Below, one piece after another: positions 29,448 to 38,715 of a stretch of 64,000 nucleotides of DNA (positions are counted from its first letter, which is position 1; each line of letters begins with the position of its first letter). The position numbers and the translations under genes were made by a program. The stretch is taken from positions 2,046,001-2,110,000 of the forward strand of contig NZ_CP048405.1 in assembly GCF_014084125.1 (NCBI RefSeq), given 5' to 3'. The notes beneath the pieces were generated by a model. The model had not been told where the DNA came from. It ran no database searches and was given only the letters and a program-made list of their open reading frames with translations. The DNA is from Streptacidiphilus sp. PB12-B1b. GTDB lineage: Bacteria > Actinomycetota > Actinomycetes > Streptomycetales > Streptomycetaceae.

Positions 29448-30698
29448 ATGCCATTGACCCCCGAGGACGTGCGGAACAAGCAGTTCACGACCGTCCGCCT
29501 CCGCGAAGGCTATGACGAGGACGAGGTCGATGCCTTCCTCGACGAGGTCGAAGGAGAGCTGACGCGACTGCTCCGCGAGAACGAGGACCTGCGCGCGAAG
29601 CTCGCCGCGGCCACTCGCGCGGCCGCCCAGAACCAGCAGAACCTGCGCAAGGAACAGGACCAGCACCAGCGGTCCGGCCCGCCGGTCCCGGCCGCCATAT
29701 CCGGCCCGCCGGTCCCGCAGCAGGGCATGCCGCCGCAGATGCAGCAGCAGGGCCAGATGCAGCAGGGACAGCAGCAGATGGGCCAGCAGCAGCAGATGGG
29801 CCACCCCGGCCCGCCGCAGCTGCCGAGCGCCCCGCAGCTCCCCGGCGCCCCGCAGCTCCAGGGCCCGCCGCAGCTCCAGGGCGGCACCATGGGCGGCCAG
29901 CAGGGCTTCGTCGGCCAGATGGGCCAGCCGCAGCAGATGGGCGGTCAGCTCCAGCCGATGCAGCAGCAGATGCCGCCGCAGATGCAGCAGATGCAGCAGC
30001 CGCCGTTCCCGCAGCAGCAGAGCCCCGGTGGCGACAGCGCCGCGCGCGTCCTGGGCCTGGCCCAGCAGACCGCCGACCAGGCGATCGCCGAGGCCCGCTC
30101 CGAGGCCAACAAGATCGTCGGCGAGGCCCGCAGCCGCGCCGAGGGCCTGGAGCGCGACGCCCGTGCCAAGGCGGACGCCCTGGAGCGGGACGCCCAGGAG
30201 AAGCACCGCGTCGCCATGGGCTCGCTGGAGTCGGCCCGCGCCACGCTGGAGCGCAAGGTCGAGGACCTGCGTGCCTTCGAGCGTGAGTACCGGACGCGCC
30301 TGAAGTCCTACCTGGAGACCCAGCTGCGCCAGCTGGAGTCGCAGGCGGACGACTCGCTCGCCCCCTCGCGCCAGCCCGCGACGGCCTCGCTTCCCCCGGC
30401 GTCGATCCCGCAGCCCGCGATGACCCCGGTCGGCGCCTCGCCCATGGGCGGCGGCCAGACCTTCGGCGGCCAGCAGGGCGGCTTCGGCGGCGGTGGCGGT
30501 CAGACCTTCGGCGGCCAGCCGAGCTTCGGCGGCAACAACTTCAACGCCGGCGGCCAGCAGCACCAGAGCGCCGGCGGCCAGCAGCAGATGGCTCCGGCGA
30601 TGACCCAGCCGATGGCCGCGGTCCGTCCGCAGCCCCCGCTGCAGCAGGCCCCGCAGCCCATGCGCGGCTTCCTGATCGACCAGGACGACGAGGGCTGA
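29448..30698 (+). CDS. divIVA: Polar growth protein DivIVA (Wag31)
   Basis: A 416-residue coiled-coil protein that marks hyphal tips and branch sites. The N-terminal lipid-binding DivIVA domain is seen as MPLTPEDVRNKQFTTVRLRE, followed by a coiled coil to about residue 70. A long Gln/Pro/Met/Gly-rich segment (about residues 75-195, many CAGCAG codons) splits it from the second coiled coil (about 200-300). A Gly/Gln-rich tail ends in RGFLIDQDDEG. The insertion is longer and more repetitive than in Wag31 of mycobacteria. Confidence 0.95.
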   Translation: MPLTPEDVRNKQFTTVRLREGYDEDEVDAFLDEVEGELTRLLRENEDLRAKLAAATRAAAQNQQNLRKEQDQHQRSGPPVPAAISGPPVPQQGMPPQMQQQGQMQQGQQQMGQQQQMGHPGPPQLPSAPQLPGAPQLQGPPQLQGGTMGGQQGFVGQMGQPQQMGGQLQPMQQQMPPQMQQMQQPPFPQQQSPGGDSAARVLGLAQQTADQAIAEARSEANKIVGEARSRAEGLERDARAKADALERDAQEKHRVAMGSLESARATLERKVEDLRAFEREYRTRLKSYLETQLRQLESQADDSLAPSRQPATASLPPASIPQPAMTPVGASPMGGGQTFGGQQGGFGGGGGQTFGGQPSFGGNNFNAGGQQHQSAGGQQQMAPAMTQPMAAVRPQPPLQQAPQPMRGFLIDQDDEG

Positions 30699-30786
30699 CC
30701 TGCACCCGCAGGCGCTGACCCCGCTCGGGACCAGGGCTGACCGCTTCCCAGCCGGCCAGCCCCGCCGATCCTGACGCCCTGACCCG

Positions 30787-30822
30787 CTCGCCCCCTGCCG
30801 GAACGTTCCGGCAGGGGGCGAG
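30787..30822. terminator. Strong terminator after divIVA
   Basis: A perfect 17-bp stem starting CTCGCCCCC, with a two-base CG centre, ends at 30822. It lies 89 bp past the divIVA stop and in front of the convergent ileS end, closing the dcw transcription unit. No T-run. Confidence 0.75.
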
Positions 30823-30898
30823 GGCGTTCCCGGCCCGAAAAGCTCCGCAAGCCGCAGGCCGCAAGCCGCAAGCAGCGGGCGCGCAGGCGCCGAGGGCG

Positions 30899-30928
30899 GC
30901 GGGCCGGTGGAGGGTTCCACCGGCCCGC
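30899..30928. terminator. Terminator of ileS
   Basis: GCGGGCCGGTGGA (30899-30911) and TCCACCGGCCCGC (30916-30928) form a perfect 13-bp stem with a 4-nt loop. It lies 36 bp beyond the minus-strand ileS stop, forming with the divIVA terminator a double barrier between convergent transcription units. Confidence 0.65.
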
Positions 30929-30963
30929 CGCCGTCGGGCACGGCCGCCGGACCCGGCCCGGCG

Positions 30964-33900
30964 TCAGACCTTGCGCAGCCAGAAGGTCAGCCCGAGCGCC
31001 TCGTCGGTGAAGGCCGCCGGCTCGGCCCAGTCCGGGCCGCCCTCGGCGAAGTCCGTGGCCAGCACCTCGTCGGCGATCAGTCCGGCGTGCGCGGCCAGGG
31101 CCTCGACCGTGGCGGCCTCGGTGCCGGTGTAGCGCAGCACGATCCGGTCGGCGACGTCCAGGCCGCTGTTCTTGCGGGCCTCCTGGACCTGCCGGATGGC
31201 GTCCCGGGCGAGCCCGGCCAGCCGCAGCTCCGGGGTGATGTGCAGGTCCAGCGCCACCGTCGCGCCGGACTCGTTGGCCACCGCCCAGCCCTCGCGCGGG
31301 GTCTCGGTGATGATCACCTCGTCCGGCGTCAGCTCCACCGGCGCGCCGTCCAGCTGGACGGTGGCGCTGCCGGTCGCGCGCAGGGCGGCGGCCAGCTCGG
31401 CGGCGTCGGCGGCGGCGACCGCCTTGGCCACCTCCTGCACGCCCTTGCCGAAGCGCCGGCCGAGCGCCCGGAAGTTGGCCTTCGCGGTGGTGTCCACCAG
31501 CGAGCCCTCGCCCGGCTCCGCCGAGGAGTCCCCGCTGACGGCCGACAGCGGCTCCAGCGCGGTGACGTTCAGCTCCTCGGCGATCTGCGCCAGCAGCTCG
31601 GCGGGCAGCTCCTCGTAGCCCTGGGCGGCGATCAGCGCCCGCGACAGCGGCTGCCGGGTCTTCACGCCGGAGTCGGCGCGGGTGGCCCGGCCGAGTTCCA
31701 CCAGTCGGCGGACCAGCGCCATGTGCCGGGAGAGCCCGGTGTCGATCAGGGCCTCGTCGGCCACCGGGAAGTCGGCCAGGTGGACCGAGGCCGGGGCGGC
31801 CGGCTCCACCGGGACGACCAGGTCCTGCCAGACCCGCTCGGTGATGAAGGGGGTGAGCGGGGCCATCAGCCGGGTCACCGTCTCCAGCGCCTCGTGCAGC
31901 GTCCGCAGGGCCGCCGGCTCGCCCTGCCAGAAGCGGCGGCGTCCGCGCCGGACGTACCAGTTGGAGAGGTCGTCGACGAAGGCCGAGAGCAGCTTGCCGG
32001 CGCGCTGGGTGTCGAAGGCGTCCAGCGCCGCGTCCACCTCGCGGACCAGGATGTTCAGCTCGGACAGCAGCCAGCGGTCCAGCAGCGGCCGCTCGGCCGG
32101 GAGCGGGTCCTGCGCGGAGGGGGCCCAGCCGGCGGTGCGGGCGTACAGGGCCTGGAAGGCGACCGTGTTCCAGTAGGTCAGCAGGGTCTTGCGGACCACC
32201 TCCTGGATGGTGTTGTGGCCGACCCGGCGCGCCGACCAGGGCGAGCCGCCGGCCGCCATGAACCAGCGCACCGCGTCCGCGCCGTGCTGGTCCATCAGCG
32301 AGATGGGCTCCAGGATGTTGCCCAGGTGCTTGGACATCTTCCGGCCGTCCTCGGCCAGGATGTGGCCCAGGCAGACGACGTTCTCGTACGAGGACTTGTC
32401 GAAGACCAGGGTGCCGACCGCCATCAGCGTGTAGAACCAGCCGCGGGTCTGGTCGATGGCCTCGGAGATGAACTGCGCCGGGTAGCGCTTCTCGAACAGG
32501 TCGGCGTTCTTCAGCGGGTAGCCGTACTGCGCGAACGGCATGGAGCCCGAGTCGTACCAGGCGTCGATGACCTCGGGCACCCGGACCGCCGGGGCCGAGC
32601 AGGTGGTGCAGGGGAAGGTGACCTCGTCGATGTACGGGCGGTGCGGGTCCAGGTCGGACAGGTCGCGGCCGGTCAGCTCGGACAGCTCGGCCAGCGAGCC
32701 GACGCAGGTGAGGTGGGACTCCTCGCAGCGCCAGATCGGCAGCGGGGTGCCCCAGTAGCGGTTCCGCGACAGCGCCCAGTCGATGTTGTTGTTCAGCCAG
32801 TCGCCGAAGCGGCCGTACTTGACCGTCTCCGGGAACCAGTTGGTGCCCTCGTTCTCCCGCAGCAGCGCGTCCTTGACGGCGGTGGTGCGGACGTACCAGG
32901 AGGGCTGCGCGTAGTAGAGCAGTGCGGTGTGGCAGCGCCAGCAGTGCGGGTAGCTGTGCTCGTAGGGCACGTGCCGGAACAGCCGGCCGCGCGCCTGCAG
33001 GTCGGCGACCAGGGTCTCGTCGGCCTTCTTGAAGAACTGCCCGCCGACCAGCGGCAGGTCGGGCTCGAAGGTGCCGTCGGCCAGCACCGGGTTGACCATG
33101 GGCAGGCCGTAGGCGCGGCAGGTGGCGAGGTCGTCCGCGCCGAAGGCCGGGGCCTGGTGCACCAGGCCGGAGCCGTCCTCGGTGGTGACGTACTCGGCGT
33201 TGACGACGTAGTGCGCGCCGTCGACCGGGACCAGCTCGAACGGCCGCTCGTAGCTCCAGCGCTCCATCTCGGCGCCGGTGAAGCGCTCGCCGGTGGCCTC
33301 CCAGCCCTCGCCCAGCACCTTGCCCAGCAGCGGTTCGGCCACCACCAGCCGCTCGGTGCCGTCGGTGGCGACGACGTAGTCCACCCCGGGGTGGGCGGCG
33401 ACGGCCACGTTGGAGACCAGCGTCCACGGCGTGGTCGTCCACACCAGCAGCGAGGCGCCGGGCCCGCCGTCGCCGCCGGCCAGCGGGCCGGAGGTGAGCG
33501 GGAAGCGGACGAAGACGGACGGGTCCACCACGGTCTCGTAGCCCTGGGCCAGCTCGTGGTCGGACAGGCCGGTGCCGCAGCGCGGGCACCAGGGCGCCAC
33601 CCGGAAGTCCTGGACCAGCAGCCCCTTGTCGAAGATCTGCTTCAGCGACCACCACACCGACTGGATGTAGTCCGGGTCCATGGTGCGGTAGGCGTCGTCC
33701 AGGTCGACCCAGTAGCCCATCCGGTCGGTCAGCGCGGCGAAGGCGTCGGTGTGCCGGGTCACCGACTCGCGGCACCTGGCGTTGAACTCGGCGACGCCGT
33801 ACGCCTCGATGTCCTGCTTGCCGGAGAAGCCCAGCTCCTTCTCGACGGCCAGCTCCACCGGCAGCCCGTGGCAGTCCCAACCGGCCTTGCGGGCGACGTG

Positions 33901-34137
33901 GTGGCCCTTCATGGTCTTGTAGCGGGGGAAGACGTCCTTGAAGACCCGGGCCTCGATGTGGTGCGCGCCGGGCATGCCGTTGGCGGTCGGCGGGCCCTCG
34001 TAGAAGACCCACTCGGGTCGGCCCTCGGACTGCTCCAGGCTGCGCTGGAAGACCTTGTTCTCCTGCCAGAAGGAGAGGATGCCGTGTTCCAGCGCGGGCA
34101 GGTCCACCTGGGCGGGTACGGGGCGATACTGGGTCAT
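30964..34137 (-). CDS. ileS: Isoleucyl-tRNA synthetase, type 2 (IleRS2-like)
   Basis: A 1057-residue class I synthetase charging tRNA-Ile. The HIGH motif is replaced by G57-A-H-H60 (in NGMPGAHHIEARVF), the GXHH signature of type 2 IleRS; KMSKS appears as K600-MSKH604. Editing domain (CP1), anticodon-binding domain and WNTVAFQALYARTAGW block follow in order. GXHH enzymes of this type are known to be strongly mupirocin-insensitive, so natural resistance is predicted. The ATG at 34137 has GGAGGACGA upstream, inside a T-box-controlled sequestering structure. Confidence 0.96.
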   Translation of the reverse strand: MTQYRPVPAQVDLPALEHGILSFWQENKVFQRSLEQSEGRPEWVFYEGPPTANGMPGAHHIEARVFKDVFPRYKTMKGHHVARKAGWDCHGLPVELAVEKELGFSGKQDIEAYGVAEFNARCRESVTRHTDAFAALTDRMGYWVDLDDAYRTMDPDYIQSVWWSLKQIFDKGLLVQDFRVAPWCPRCGTGLSDHELAQGYETVVDPSVFVRFPLTSGPLAGGDGGPGASLLVWTTTPWTLVSNVAVAAHPGVDYVVATDGTERLVVAEPLLGKVLGEGWEATGERFTGAEMERWSYERPFELVPVDGAHYVVNAEYVTTEDGSGLVHQAPAFGADDLATCRAYGLPMVNPVLADGTFEPDLPLVGGQFFKKADETLVADLQARGRLFRHVPYEHSYPHCWRCHTALLYYAQPSWYVRTTAVKDALLRENEGTNWFPETVKYGRFGDWLNNNIDWALSRNRYWGTPLPIWRCEESHLTCVGSLAELSELTGRDLSDLDPHRPYIDEVTFPCTTCSAPAVRVPEVIDAWYDSGSMPFAQYGYPLKNADLFEKRYPAQFISEAIDQTRGWFYTLMAVGTLVFDKSSYENVVCLGHILAEDGRKMSKHLGNILEPISLMDQHGADAVRWFMAAGGSPWSARRVGHNTIQEVVRKTLLTYWNTVAFQALYARTAGWAPSAQDPLPAERPLLDRWLLSELNILVREVDAALDAFDTQRAGKLLSAFVDDLSNWYVRRGRRRFWQGEPAALRTLHEALETVTRLMAPLTPFITERVWQDLVVPVEPAAPASVHLADFPVADEALIDTGLSRHMALVRRLVELGRATRADSGVKTRQPLSRALIAAQGYEELPAELLAQIAEELNVTALEPLSAVSGDSSAEPGEGSLVDTTAKANFRALGRRFGKGVQEVAKAVAAADAAELAAALRATGSATVQLDGAPVELTPDEVIITETPREGWAVANESGATVALDLHITPELRLAGLARDAIRQVQEARKNSGLDVADRIVLRYTGTEAATVEALAAHAGLIADEVLATDFAEGGPDWAEPAAFTDEALGLTFWLRKV

Positions 34138-34142
34138 CTGGG

Positions 34143-34417
34143 TCGTCCTCCGGCGGGCGCGTGGGTGCGGCGTTCAGCATTCGCTTCCGACGGAGGGACG
34201 AGGCCGACGGCCCCGCGGTACCACCCTCCTTGGCCGCGCGCGTGCGCACGGCCCCCTCATTAGGGGTGCTGCCGGTTCTACTCGGCCCGGGCGGGGCCTT
34301 TCCTCCGACGGCTCCGGGGTGATCTTCCCGCTGTGCACACCCCCAGGCTTCCACCGGCCCTGGGTCGCTCTCGGCTGCGTACGGCGGTACTCGTCCCCAT
34401 CCACGCCTTGCGCGGCC
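34143..34417 (-). promoter_or_regulatory. T-box riboswitch leader of ileS (translational type)
   Basis: On the minus strand the T-box core GGGTGGTACCGCGG occurs at about 34213-34226. Upstream a hairpin CCCAGG/CCTGGG and the segment GGGAAGATCACCCC (around 34316-34331) offer an AUC isoleucine specifier. Downstream, the sequence complementary to plus-strand GGAGGGACGA (34192-34201) pairs with the ribosome-binding site GGAGGACGA (plus-strand 34143-34151) allowing one bulge. This fits actinobacterial ileS T-boxes, in which uncharged tRNA-Ile frees the Shine-Dalgarno site instead of preventing termination. Confidence 0.85.
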
Positions 34418-34423
34418 AGTCTA
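34418..34423 (-). promoter_or_regulatory. Possible -10 box for the ileS leader
   Basis: Minus-strand TAGACT (within CCTATAGACT) is the best -10 hexamer just upstream of the T-box. No convincing -35 is seen at 17-18 bp, so this is tentative. Confidence 0.35.
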
Positions 34424-34569
34424 TAGGGCCGGGCAAGCCGGTTTCCGCTCCGGCGGCGGCCCCGTGCGCCGGGCGACGCGCCGGTAACGATGACCGGTGG
34501 CGATTATCGGGTGACGTTCTGGGCACACATCCGTGGAGTAAGCCATGGGGTGTGCTGCGGTATGTCTCA

Positions 34570-34598
34570 TTGTGATGACGTTTGTCACGCATTATCTT
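34570..34598 (+). promoter_or_regulatory. Promoter of the DksA/TraR-family gene
   Basis: TTGTGA (34570-34575) and TATCTT (34593-34598) have a 17-bp spacer, and lie 40 bp before the ATG. The spacer holds an inverted repeat TGAC-GTTT-GTCA (34576-34587), which may be an operator. Confidence 0.5.
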
Positions 34599-34637
34599 TC
34601 CGGCACTGAACCGTTGCGGCGTGAAGGGGTCTGAGGC

Positions 34638-35225
34638 ATGGCGGACAAGGCAAGAAGCGGGGCTGCTCGCGCACGCCGGACCGGGGCGTCCGGTACGTCC
34701 GTGGCCGAGCCGGGCGAGTCGGTCGCAGTGCGGCGCAAGACCGGGGCGGCCACCGCCAAGCCGGCCGCGGGCCGGGCCAGGGCGGTCGCGGCGCCGGTGG
34801 CCGTGCCGGTGGCGTCGGCCGACGCCGCGCCCGGCGCGCTGCCGGTGCGCCCGGGGGAGGACCCCTGGACCGACGCCGAGGTGGCCGAGCTGCAGCAGGA
34901 GCTGGACAGCGAGGCGGCCCGGCTGCGGACCGAGATCCAGACCTCCGAGGAGGCCGTCAGCGGGCTGATGCGCGACTCCGGCGACGGCGCGGGCGACGAC
35001 CAGGTGGACGCGGGGACCAAGAACATCTCCCGCGAGCACGAGCTGTCGCTGGCGGCCAACGCCCGGGAGATGCTGGAGCAGACCGAGCGGGCGCTGGCCC
35101 GGCTCGCCGGCACCGGCTTCGGCCTGTGCGAGTCCTGCGGTCAGCCCATCGGCAAGGCCCGGGTGCAGGCGTTCCCCAGGGCGACGCTGTGCGTGCAGTG
35201 CAAGCAGAAGCAGGAGCGCCGGTAG
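34638..35225 (+). CDS. DksA/TraR-type zinc-finger protein
   Basis: A 195-residue protein with a basic, Ala-rich N-terminal 75 residues, an alpha-helical coiled-coil region ([16 protein letters not shown] to [10 protein letters not shown]) and a C-terminal C4 zinc finger CESCGQPIG...CVQCK. DksA/TraR proteins enter the RNA polymerase secondary channel; the E. coli-type acidic tip is not obvious here, so the transcriptional role is inferred. Gene order ileS-traR-lspA-rluD is conserved in streptomycetes. Confidence 0.88.
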   Translation: MADKARSGAARARRTGASGTSVAEPGESVAVRRKTGAATAKPAAGRARAVAAPVAVPVASADAAPGALPVRPGEDPWTDAEVAELQQELDSEAARLRTEIQTSEEAVSGLMRDSGDGAGDDQVDAGTKNISREHELSLAANAREMLEQTERALARLAGTGFGLCESCGQPIGKARVQAFPRATLCVQCKQKQERR

Positions 35226-35416
35226 CGCGGCGGGCCCGGCGGAGGAGCGGCGGAGGAGCGGCGAAGCGGGGAGGCTGAGCGGCGTACGGCGGCGCGGGCC
35301 GCGGCCCCTCCTCCCCTCCCTGGGGCGAGGCTGTGCCGTAGGCTCAAGGACGAAGGTCCACCCGACTCGCTGCAGCGGAGCGCATCATCAGTACCCCAGG
35401 TTTCCAGAAGGCCCCG

Positions 35417-36034
35417 ATGGGCGGGGCCCCGTCGGCCGCCGACGGCGCGGAGTCGGCAGCGGTCGGCGTGCGGCGCAGGCGCAGGGTCGGCGTGCTGCTG
35501 TCGGTGGCGCTGCTCGCGTACCTGCTCGACCTCGGCAGCAAGCTGCTGGTGGTCGCCCGGCTGGAGGACCACAACCCGATCCGCATCGCGGGCACCTGGG
35601 TGATGCTGCAGGCCACCCGCAACCCGGGTGCGGCGTTCGGTATGGGCGCGGCGATGACGATCGTCTTCACCATCATCGCCACCACGGTGGTCGTGGTGAT
35701 CTGCCGGCTGGCCCGCAAGCTCTACAGCCTGCCCTGGGCGATCGCGCTGGGCCTGCTGCTCGGCGGGGCCTTCGGCAACCTCACCGACCGGATCTTCCGC
35801 TCCCCGGCCGTGTTCCGCGGGGCGGTGGTGGACTTCATCTCGGTGAAGCACTTCGCTGTGTTCAACCTGGCCGACTCGGCCATCGTCTGCGGCGGCATCC
35901 TGGTGGTCGTCCTGTCCTTCCTGGGCACCAACCCGGACGGCTCGGTGCAGGGCTCCGCCCAGGCGCCCGCCGACGGTGGCGCGGAGCCCGGGGCCGGGCC
36001 CGGCCCCGGCGGGAGCGCCGAGCGGGACGCCTGA
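35417..36034 (+). CDS. lspA: Lipoprotein signal peptidase II
   Basis: A 205-residue aspartic membrane protease that removes signal peptides from prolipoproteins after diacylglyceryl transfer. Four membrane helices are visible, the asparagine/glycine motif [11 protein letters not shown], and the two catalytic Asp blocks GNLTDRIFR and FNLADSAIV. The N-terminal 35 and C-terminal 35 residues are extra Ala/Gly-rich tails. The ATG at 35417 follows AGAAGG. Confidence 0.94.
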   Translation: MGGAPSAADGAESAAVGVRRRRRVGVLLSVALLAYLLDLGSKLLVVARLEDHNPIRIAGTWVMLQATRNPGAAFGMGAAMTIVFTIIATTVVVVICRLARKLYSLPWAIALGLLLGGAFGNLTDRIFRSPAVFRGAVVDFISVKHFAVFNLADSAIVCGGILVVVLSFLGTNPDGSVQGSAQAPADGGAEPGAGPGPGGSAERDA

Positions 36035-36084
36035 CGCCGAGGCTCGTGGCGGGCGTCGCGGCCGCCGTCCGGCATACTCGTCCA

Positions 36085-37023
36085 GTGACCACCGATCCTC
36101 AGCTCCGCAGCCTGCCCGTGCCCGACGGCCTCGAAGGCGAGCGCGTCGACGCCGCCATCGCCCGGATGTTCGGGTTCTCCCGCACCAAGGCCGCCGAACT
36201 GGCGGCCGAGGGCAAGGTGACCGTGGACGGCTCGACGGTGGGCAAGTCGGACCGGGTGATCGCCGGCTCCTGGATGGAGGTCGAGATCCCCGCCCCGCCC
36301 GCCCCGGTGCAGATCGTCGCCGAGCGCATCGACAACATGCCCGTCGTCTACGACGACGAGCACTTCGTGGTGGTGGACAAGCCGGTCGGCGTCGCCGCCC
36401 ACCCCAGCCCCGGTTGGACCGGCCCGACCGTCATCGGCGGCCTGGCCGGCGCGGGCTACCGCATCTCCACCTCCGGCGCGTCCGAGCGCCAGGGCGTGGT
36501 GCACCGGCTGGACGTGGGCACCTCCGGGCTGATGGCGGTCGCTAAGTCCGAGGCGGCCTACACCTCGCTGAAGCAGCAGTTCCGCGACCGGGTGGTGGAG
36601 AAGAAGTACAACGCGCTGGTCCAGGGCCACCCGGACCCGATGTCCGGCACCGTGGACGCGCCGATCGACCGCCACCCCAGCAGCGACTGGAAGTGGGCCG
36701 TGGTCGCCAACGGCAAGCCCTCGGTCACCCACTACGACCTGATCGAGGCGTACCGGGCGGCCTCGCTGCTCGACATCAAGCTGGAGACCGGCCGCACCCA
36801 CCAGATCCGGGTGCACATGTCGGCGCTGCGCCACCCCTGCGTCGGCGACCTGACCTACGGCGCCGACCCGACGCTGGCCAAGCGGCTGGGCCTGACCCGG
36901 CAGTGGCTGCACGCGGTCGAGCTGGGCTTCGAGCACCCGGCCACCGGCGAGTGGGTGCAGTTCCGCAGCGAGTACCCGGAGGACCTGGCCCGCGCGCTGC
37001 GGATCATCAGCGCCGAGAGCTGA
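36085..37023 (+). CDS. RluD-type rRNA pseudouridine synthase
   Basis: A 312-residue enzyme with an N-terminal S4 RNA-binding domain ([20 protein letters not shown]) and the RluA-family catalytic domain, the catalytic Asp lying in [17 protein letters not shown]. By analogy it modifies uridines of 23S rRNA. CATACT (36073-36078) lies 6 nt before the GTG at 36085, supporting a leaderless start there over the in-frame codon at 36046. It follows lspA by 50 bp. Confidence 0.92.
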   Translation: MTTDPQLRSLPVPDGLEGERVDAAIARMFGFSRTKAAELAAEGKVTVDGSTVGKSDRVIAGSWMEVEIPAPPAPVQIVAERIDNMPVVYDDEHFVVVDKPVGVAAHPSPGWTGPTVIGGLAGAGYRISTSGASERQGVVHRLDVGTSGLMAVAKSEAAYTSLKQQFRDRVVEKKYNALVQGHPDPMSGTVDAPIDRHPSSDWKWAVVANGKPSVTHYDLIEAYRAASLLDIKLETGRTHQIRVHMSALRHPCVGDLTYGADPTLAKRLGLTRQWLHAVELGFEHPATGEWVQFRSEYPEDLARALRIISAES

Positions 37024-37038
37024 GCGGCTACCTGGACG

Positions 37039-37055
37039 GCGGTACTCCGTACCGC
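37039..37055. terminator. Short hairpin after rluD-type gene
   Basis: GCGGTAC (37039-37045) and GTACCGC (37049-37055) form a perfect 7-bp stem with loop TCC, 16 bp after the stop. It could be a weak terminator or an operator for the antiporter gene that starts at 37123. Confidence 0.3.
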
Positions 37056-37122
37056 ACGATGCCCGTGCCGCTGGCAGGCTGAAGGCGACAGCGGTCCGCT
37101 GGGAGAGGAGCGTCCGGGGGCG

Positions 37123-38715
37123 ATGACGCAGCTCATCCTGCTCTTCTGCGTGCTGCTGGCGGCGATCGTCAGCACCCCGGTGGCCGAGCGGGTCGGGGTG
37201 CCGCAGCCGGTGCTGATGACGCTGATCGGCATCGTGCTGGCGGTCCTGCCCTTCGTGCCCAACGTCACCATCGCGCCGGACCTGATCCTGCCGCTGGTGC
37301 TGCCGCCGCTGATCTACGCCGCCGCGCAGCGCTCCACCACCCGCTACTTCCGTGCCAACTCCCGGGTGATCCTGCTGCTGGCGGTGTTCCTGGTGCTGGT
37401 CACCACCGCCGCGGTGGCGCTGGCCTGCCACTGGATCGTGCCCGCGCTGCCGGTGGGCGCGGCGATCGCGCTGGGGGCGCTGGTCTCCCCGCCGGACCCG
37501 ATCGCGGCGGCGGCCGTGGCCAGCAGCGTCGGGCTGCCGCGCCGGCTGATGGGCATCCTGGAGACCGAGGGCCTGTTCAACGACGTCACCGCGCTGGTGG
37601 TGTACGGGCTGGCGGTGGACGCCGTGGTCAAGGGCAGCTTCTCGACCCTGGAGGCGGTGGAGCGGCTGGTGCTGTCGGCGGTGCTGGCGGTGGTCCTCGG
37701 GGTGGGCCTGGGCTGGCTCAGCGGCAAGGTGATGGGGCTGCTGCACGATCCGACGCTGCAGGTGGCGCTGAGCCTGCTGGTGCCGTTCGCGGCGTACATC
37801 CTGGCCGACGAGCTGCACGGCTCGGGGATGCTGGCGGTGCTGGTCTGCTCGCTGTGGATCAACGACCAGACGGTCGGCGCGGACGACGTCGGCTACCGGC
37901 TGGTCGGCGAGGCGTTCTGGGACGTGGTGGAGCTGCTGATCTCCGGCATGGCCTTCGGGCTGATCGGCCTGGAGCTGGCCAGCGTGCTGTCCACGGTCGG
38001 CCGGCACTGGACCTCGATGATCGGCGACGCGGCCCTGGTGATCGTGGTGGTGGTGGGCGTCCGGCTGCTGTGGCTGCTGCCCGGGGCCTGGGTCACGCAC
38101 AGCTGGGACCGGGCCCGCGGCGTCCGGGAGGAGGCGGCGCCGATCGGCTGGCGGGAGTCGGTGGTGCTGTGGTGGTCCGGGATGCGCGGGGTGGCCTCGG
38201 TGGCGCTGGCGCTGGCGCTGCCGTACACGGTGGACGGCGGCGGGGCCTTCCCGCAGCGCTCCGAGATCGTCTTCGTGGCCTTCTGCGTGGTGCTGTTCAC
38301 CCTGCTGGTGCAGGGGCTGACGCTGCCCGCGGTGGTCCGCAGGCTCGGTCTGAGCCGGGATCAGGACGCCGAGGACGCGGCCGAGCGCCAGCTCTGGTAC
38401 CGGGTCTCCAAGGCCGGGCTGCGCCGGTTGAAGGAGCTGGCCGCGGCCGAGGAGATCCCGGACGACCTGGTGGACCGGCTGAAGCAGCGTCAGACCGACC
38501 GGCTGGCCCGGCACCGGCCGGACATGTACGACGAGGAGCAGCAGCGCGAGCTGCGCGAACGGGTGTCCCGGGTCAAGCAGTTCGCCGAGGTGGAGCAGGC
38601 GATGCTGGCGGCCGGGCGGCAGGAGATGCAGGTGGCCCGGATGGAGCCGGGCGCCGATCCGGAGCTGGTGGACCGGGTGATCCGCAAACTGGACCTGCGC
38701 AGCAATCCGCGGTAG
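37123..38715 (+). CDS. Na+/H+ antiporter (CPA1, NhaP-type)
   Basis: A 530-residue membrane protein with about twelve helices in the first 420 residues. Family motifs are the ion-binding SPPDPIAAAAVASSVG and LETEGLFNDVTALVVYG (Asp-rich pair), plus the late block SGMRGVASVALALALP. A cytoplasmic, charged C-terminal region (about residues 420-530) is probably helical and regulatory. It exchanges external protons for cytoplasmic Na+ (or K+). The ATG at 37123 follows GAGAGGAG. Confidence 0.93.
   Translation: MTQLILLFCVLLAAIVSTPVAERVGVPQPVLMTLIGIVLAVLPFVPNVTIAPDLILPLVLPPLIYAAAQRSTTRYFRANSRVILLLAVFLVLVTTAAVALACHWIVPALPVGAAIALGALVSPPDPIAAAAVASSVGLPRRLMGILETEGLFNDVTALVVYGLAVDAVVKGSFSTLEAVERLVLSAVLAVVLGVGLGWLSGKVMGLLHDPTLQVALSLLVPFAAYILADELHGSGMLAVLVCSLWINDQTVGADDVGYRLVGEAFWDVVELLISGMAFGLIGLELASVLSTVGRHWTSMIGDAALVIVVVVGVRLLWLLPGAWVTHSWDRARGVREEAAPIGWRESVVLWWSGMRGVASVALALALPYTVDGGGAFPQRSEIVFVAFCVVLFTLLVQGLTLPAVVRRLGLSRDQDAEDAAERQLWYRVSKAGLRRLKELAAAEEIPDDLVDRLKQRQTDRLARHRPDMYDEEQQRELRERVSRVKQFAEVEQAMLAAGRQEMQVARMEPGADPELVDRVIRKLDLRSNPR

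Noticed and set aside
29700-30020. Repeat array (CAG-rich) that might look like a tandem repeat or CRISPR
   Set aside because: It is in frame within divIVA and encodes a Gln/Pro-rich linker; units are irregular and there are no spacers.
36046-36087. Earlier start for the RluD-type gene
   Set aside because: CATACT placed 6 nt before the GTG at 36085 and the family N-terminus both favour the later start.
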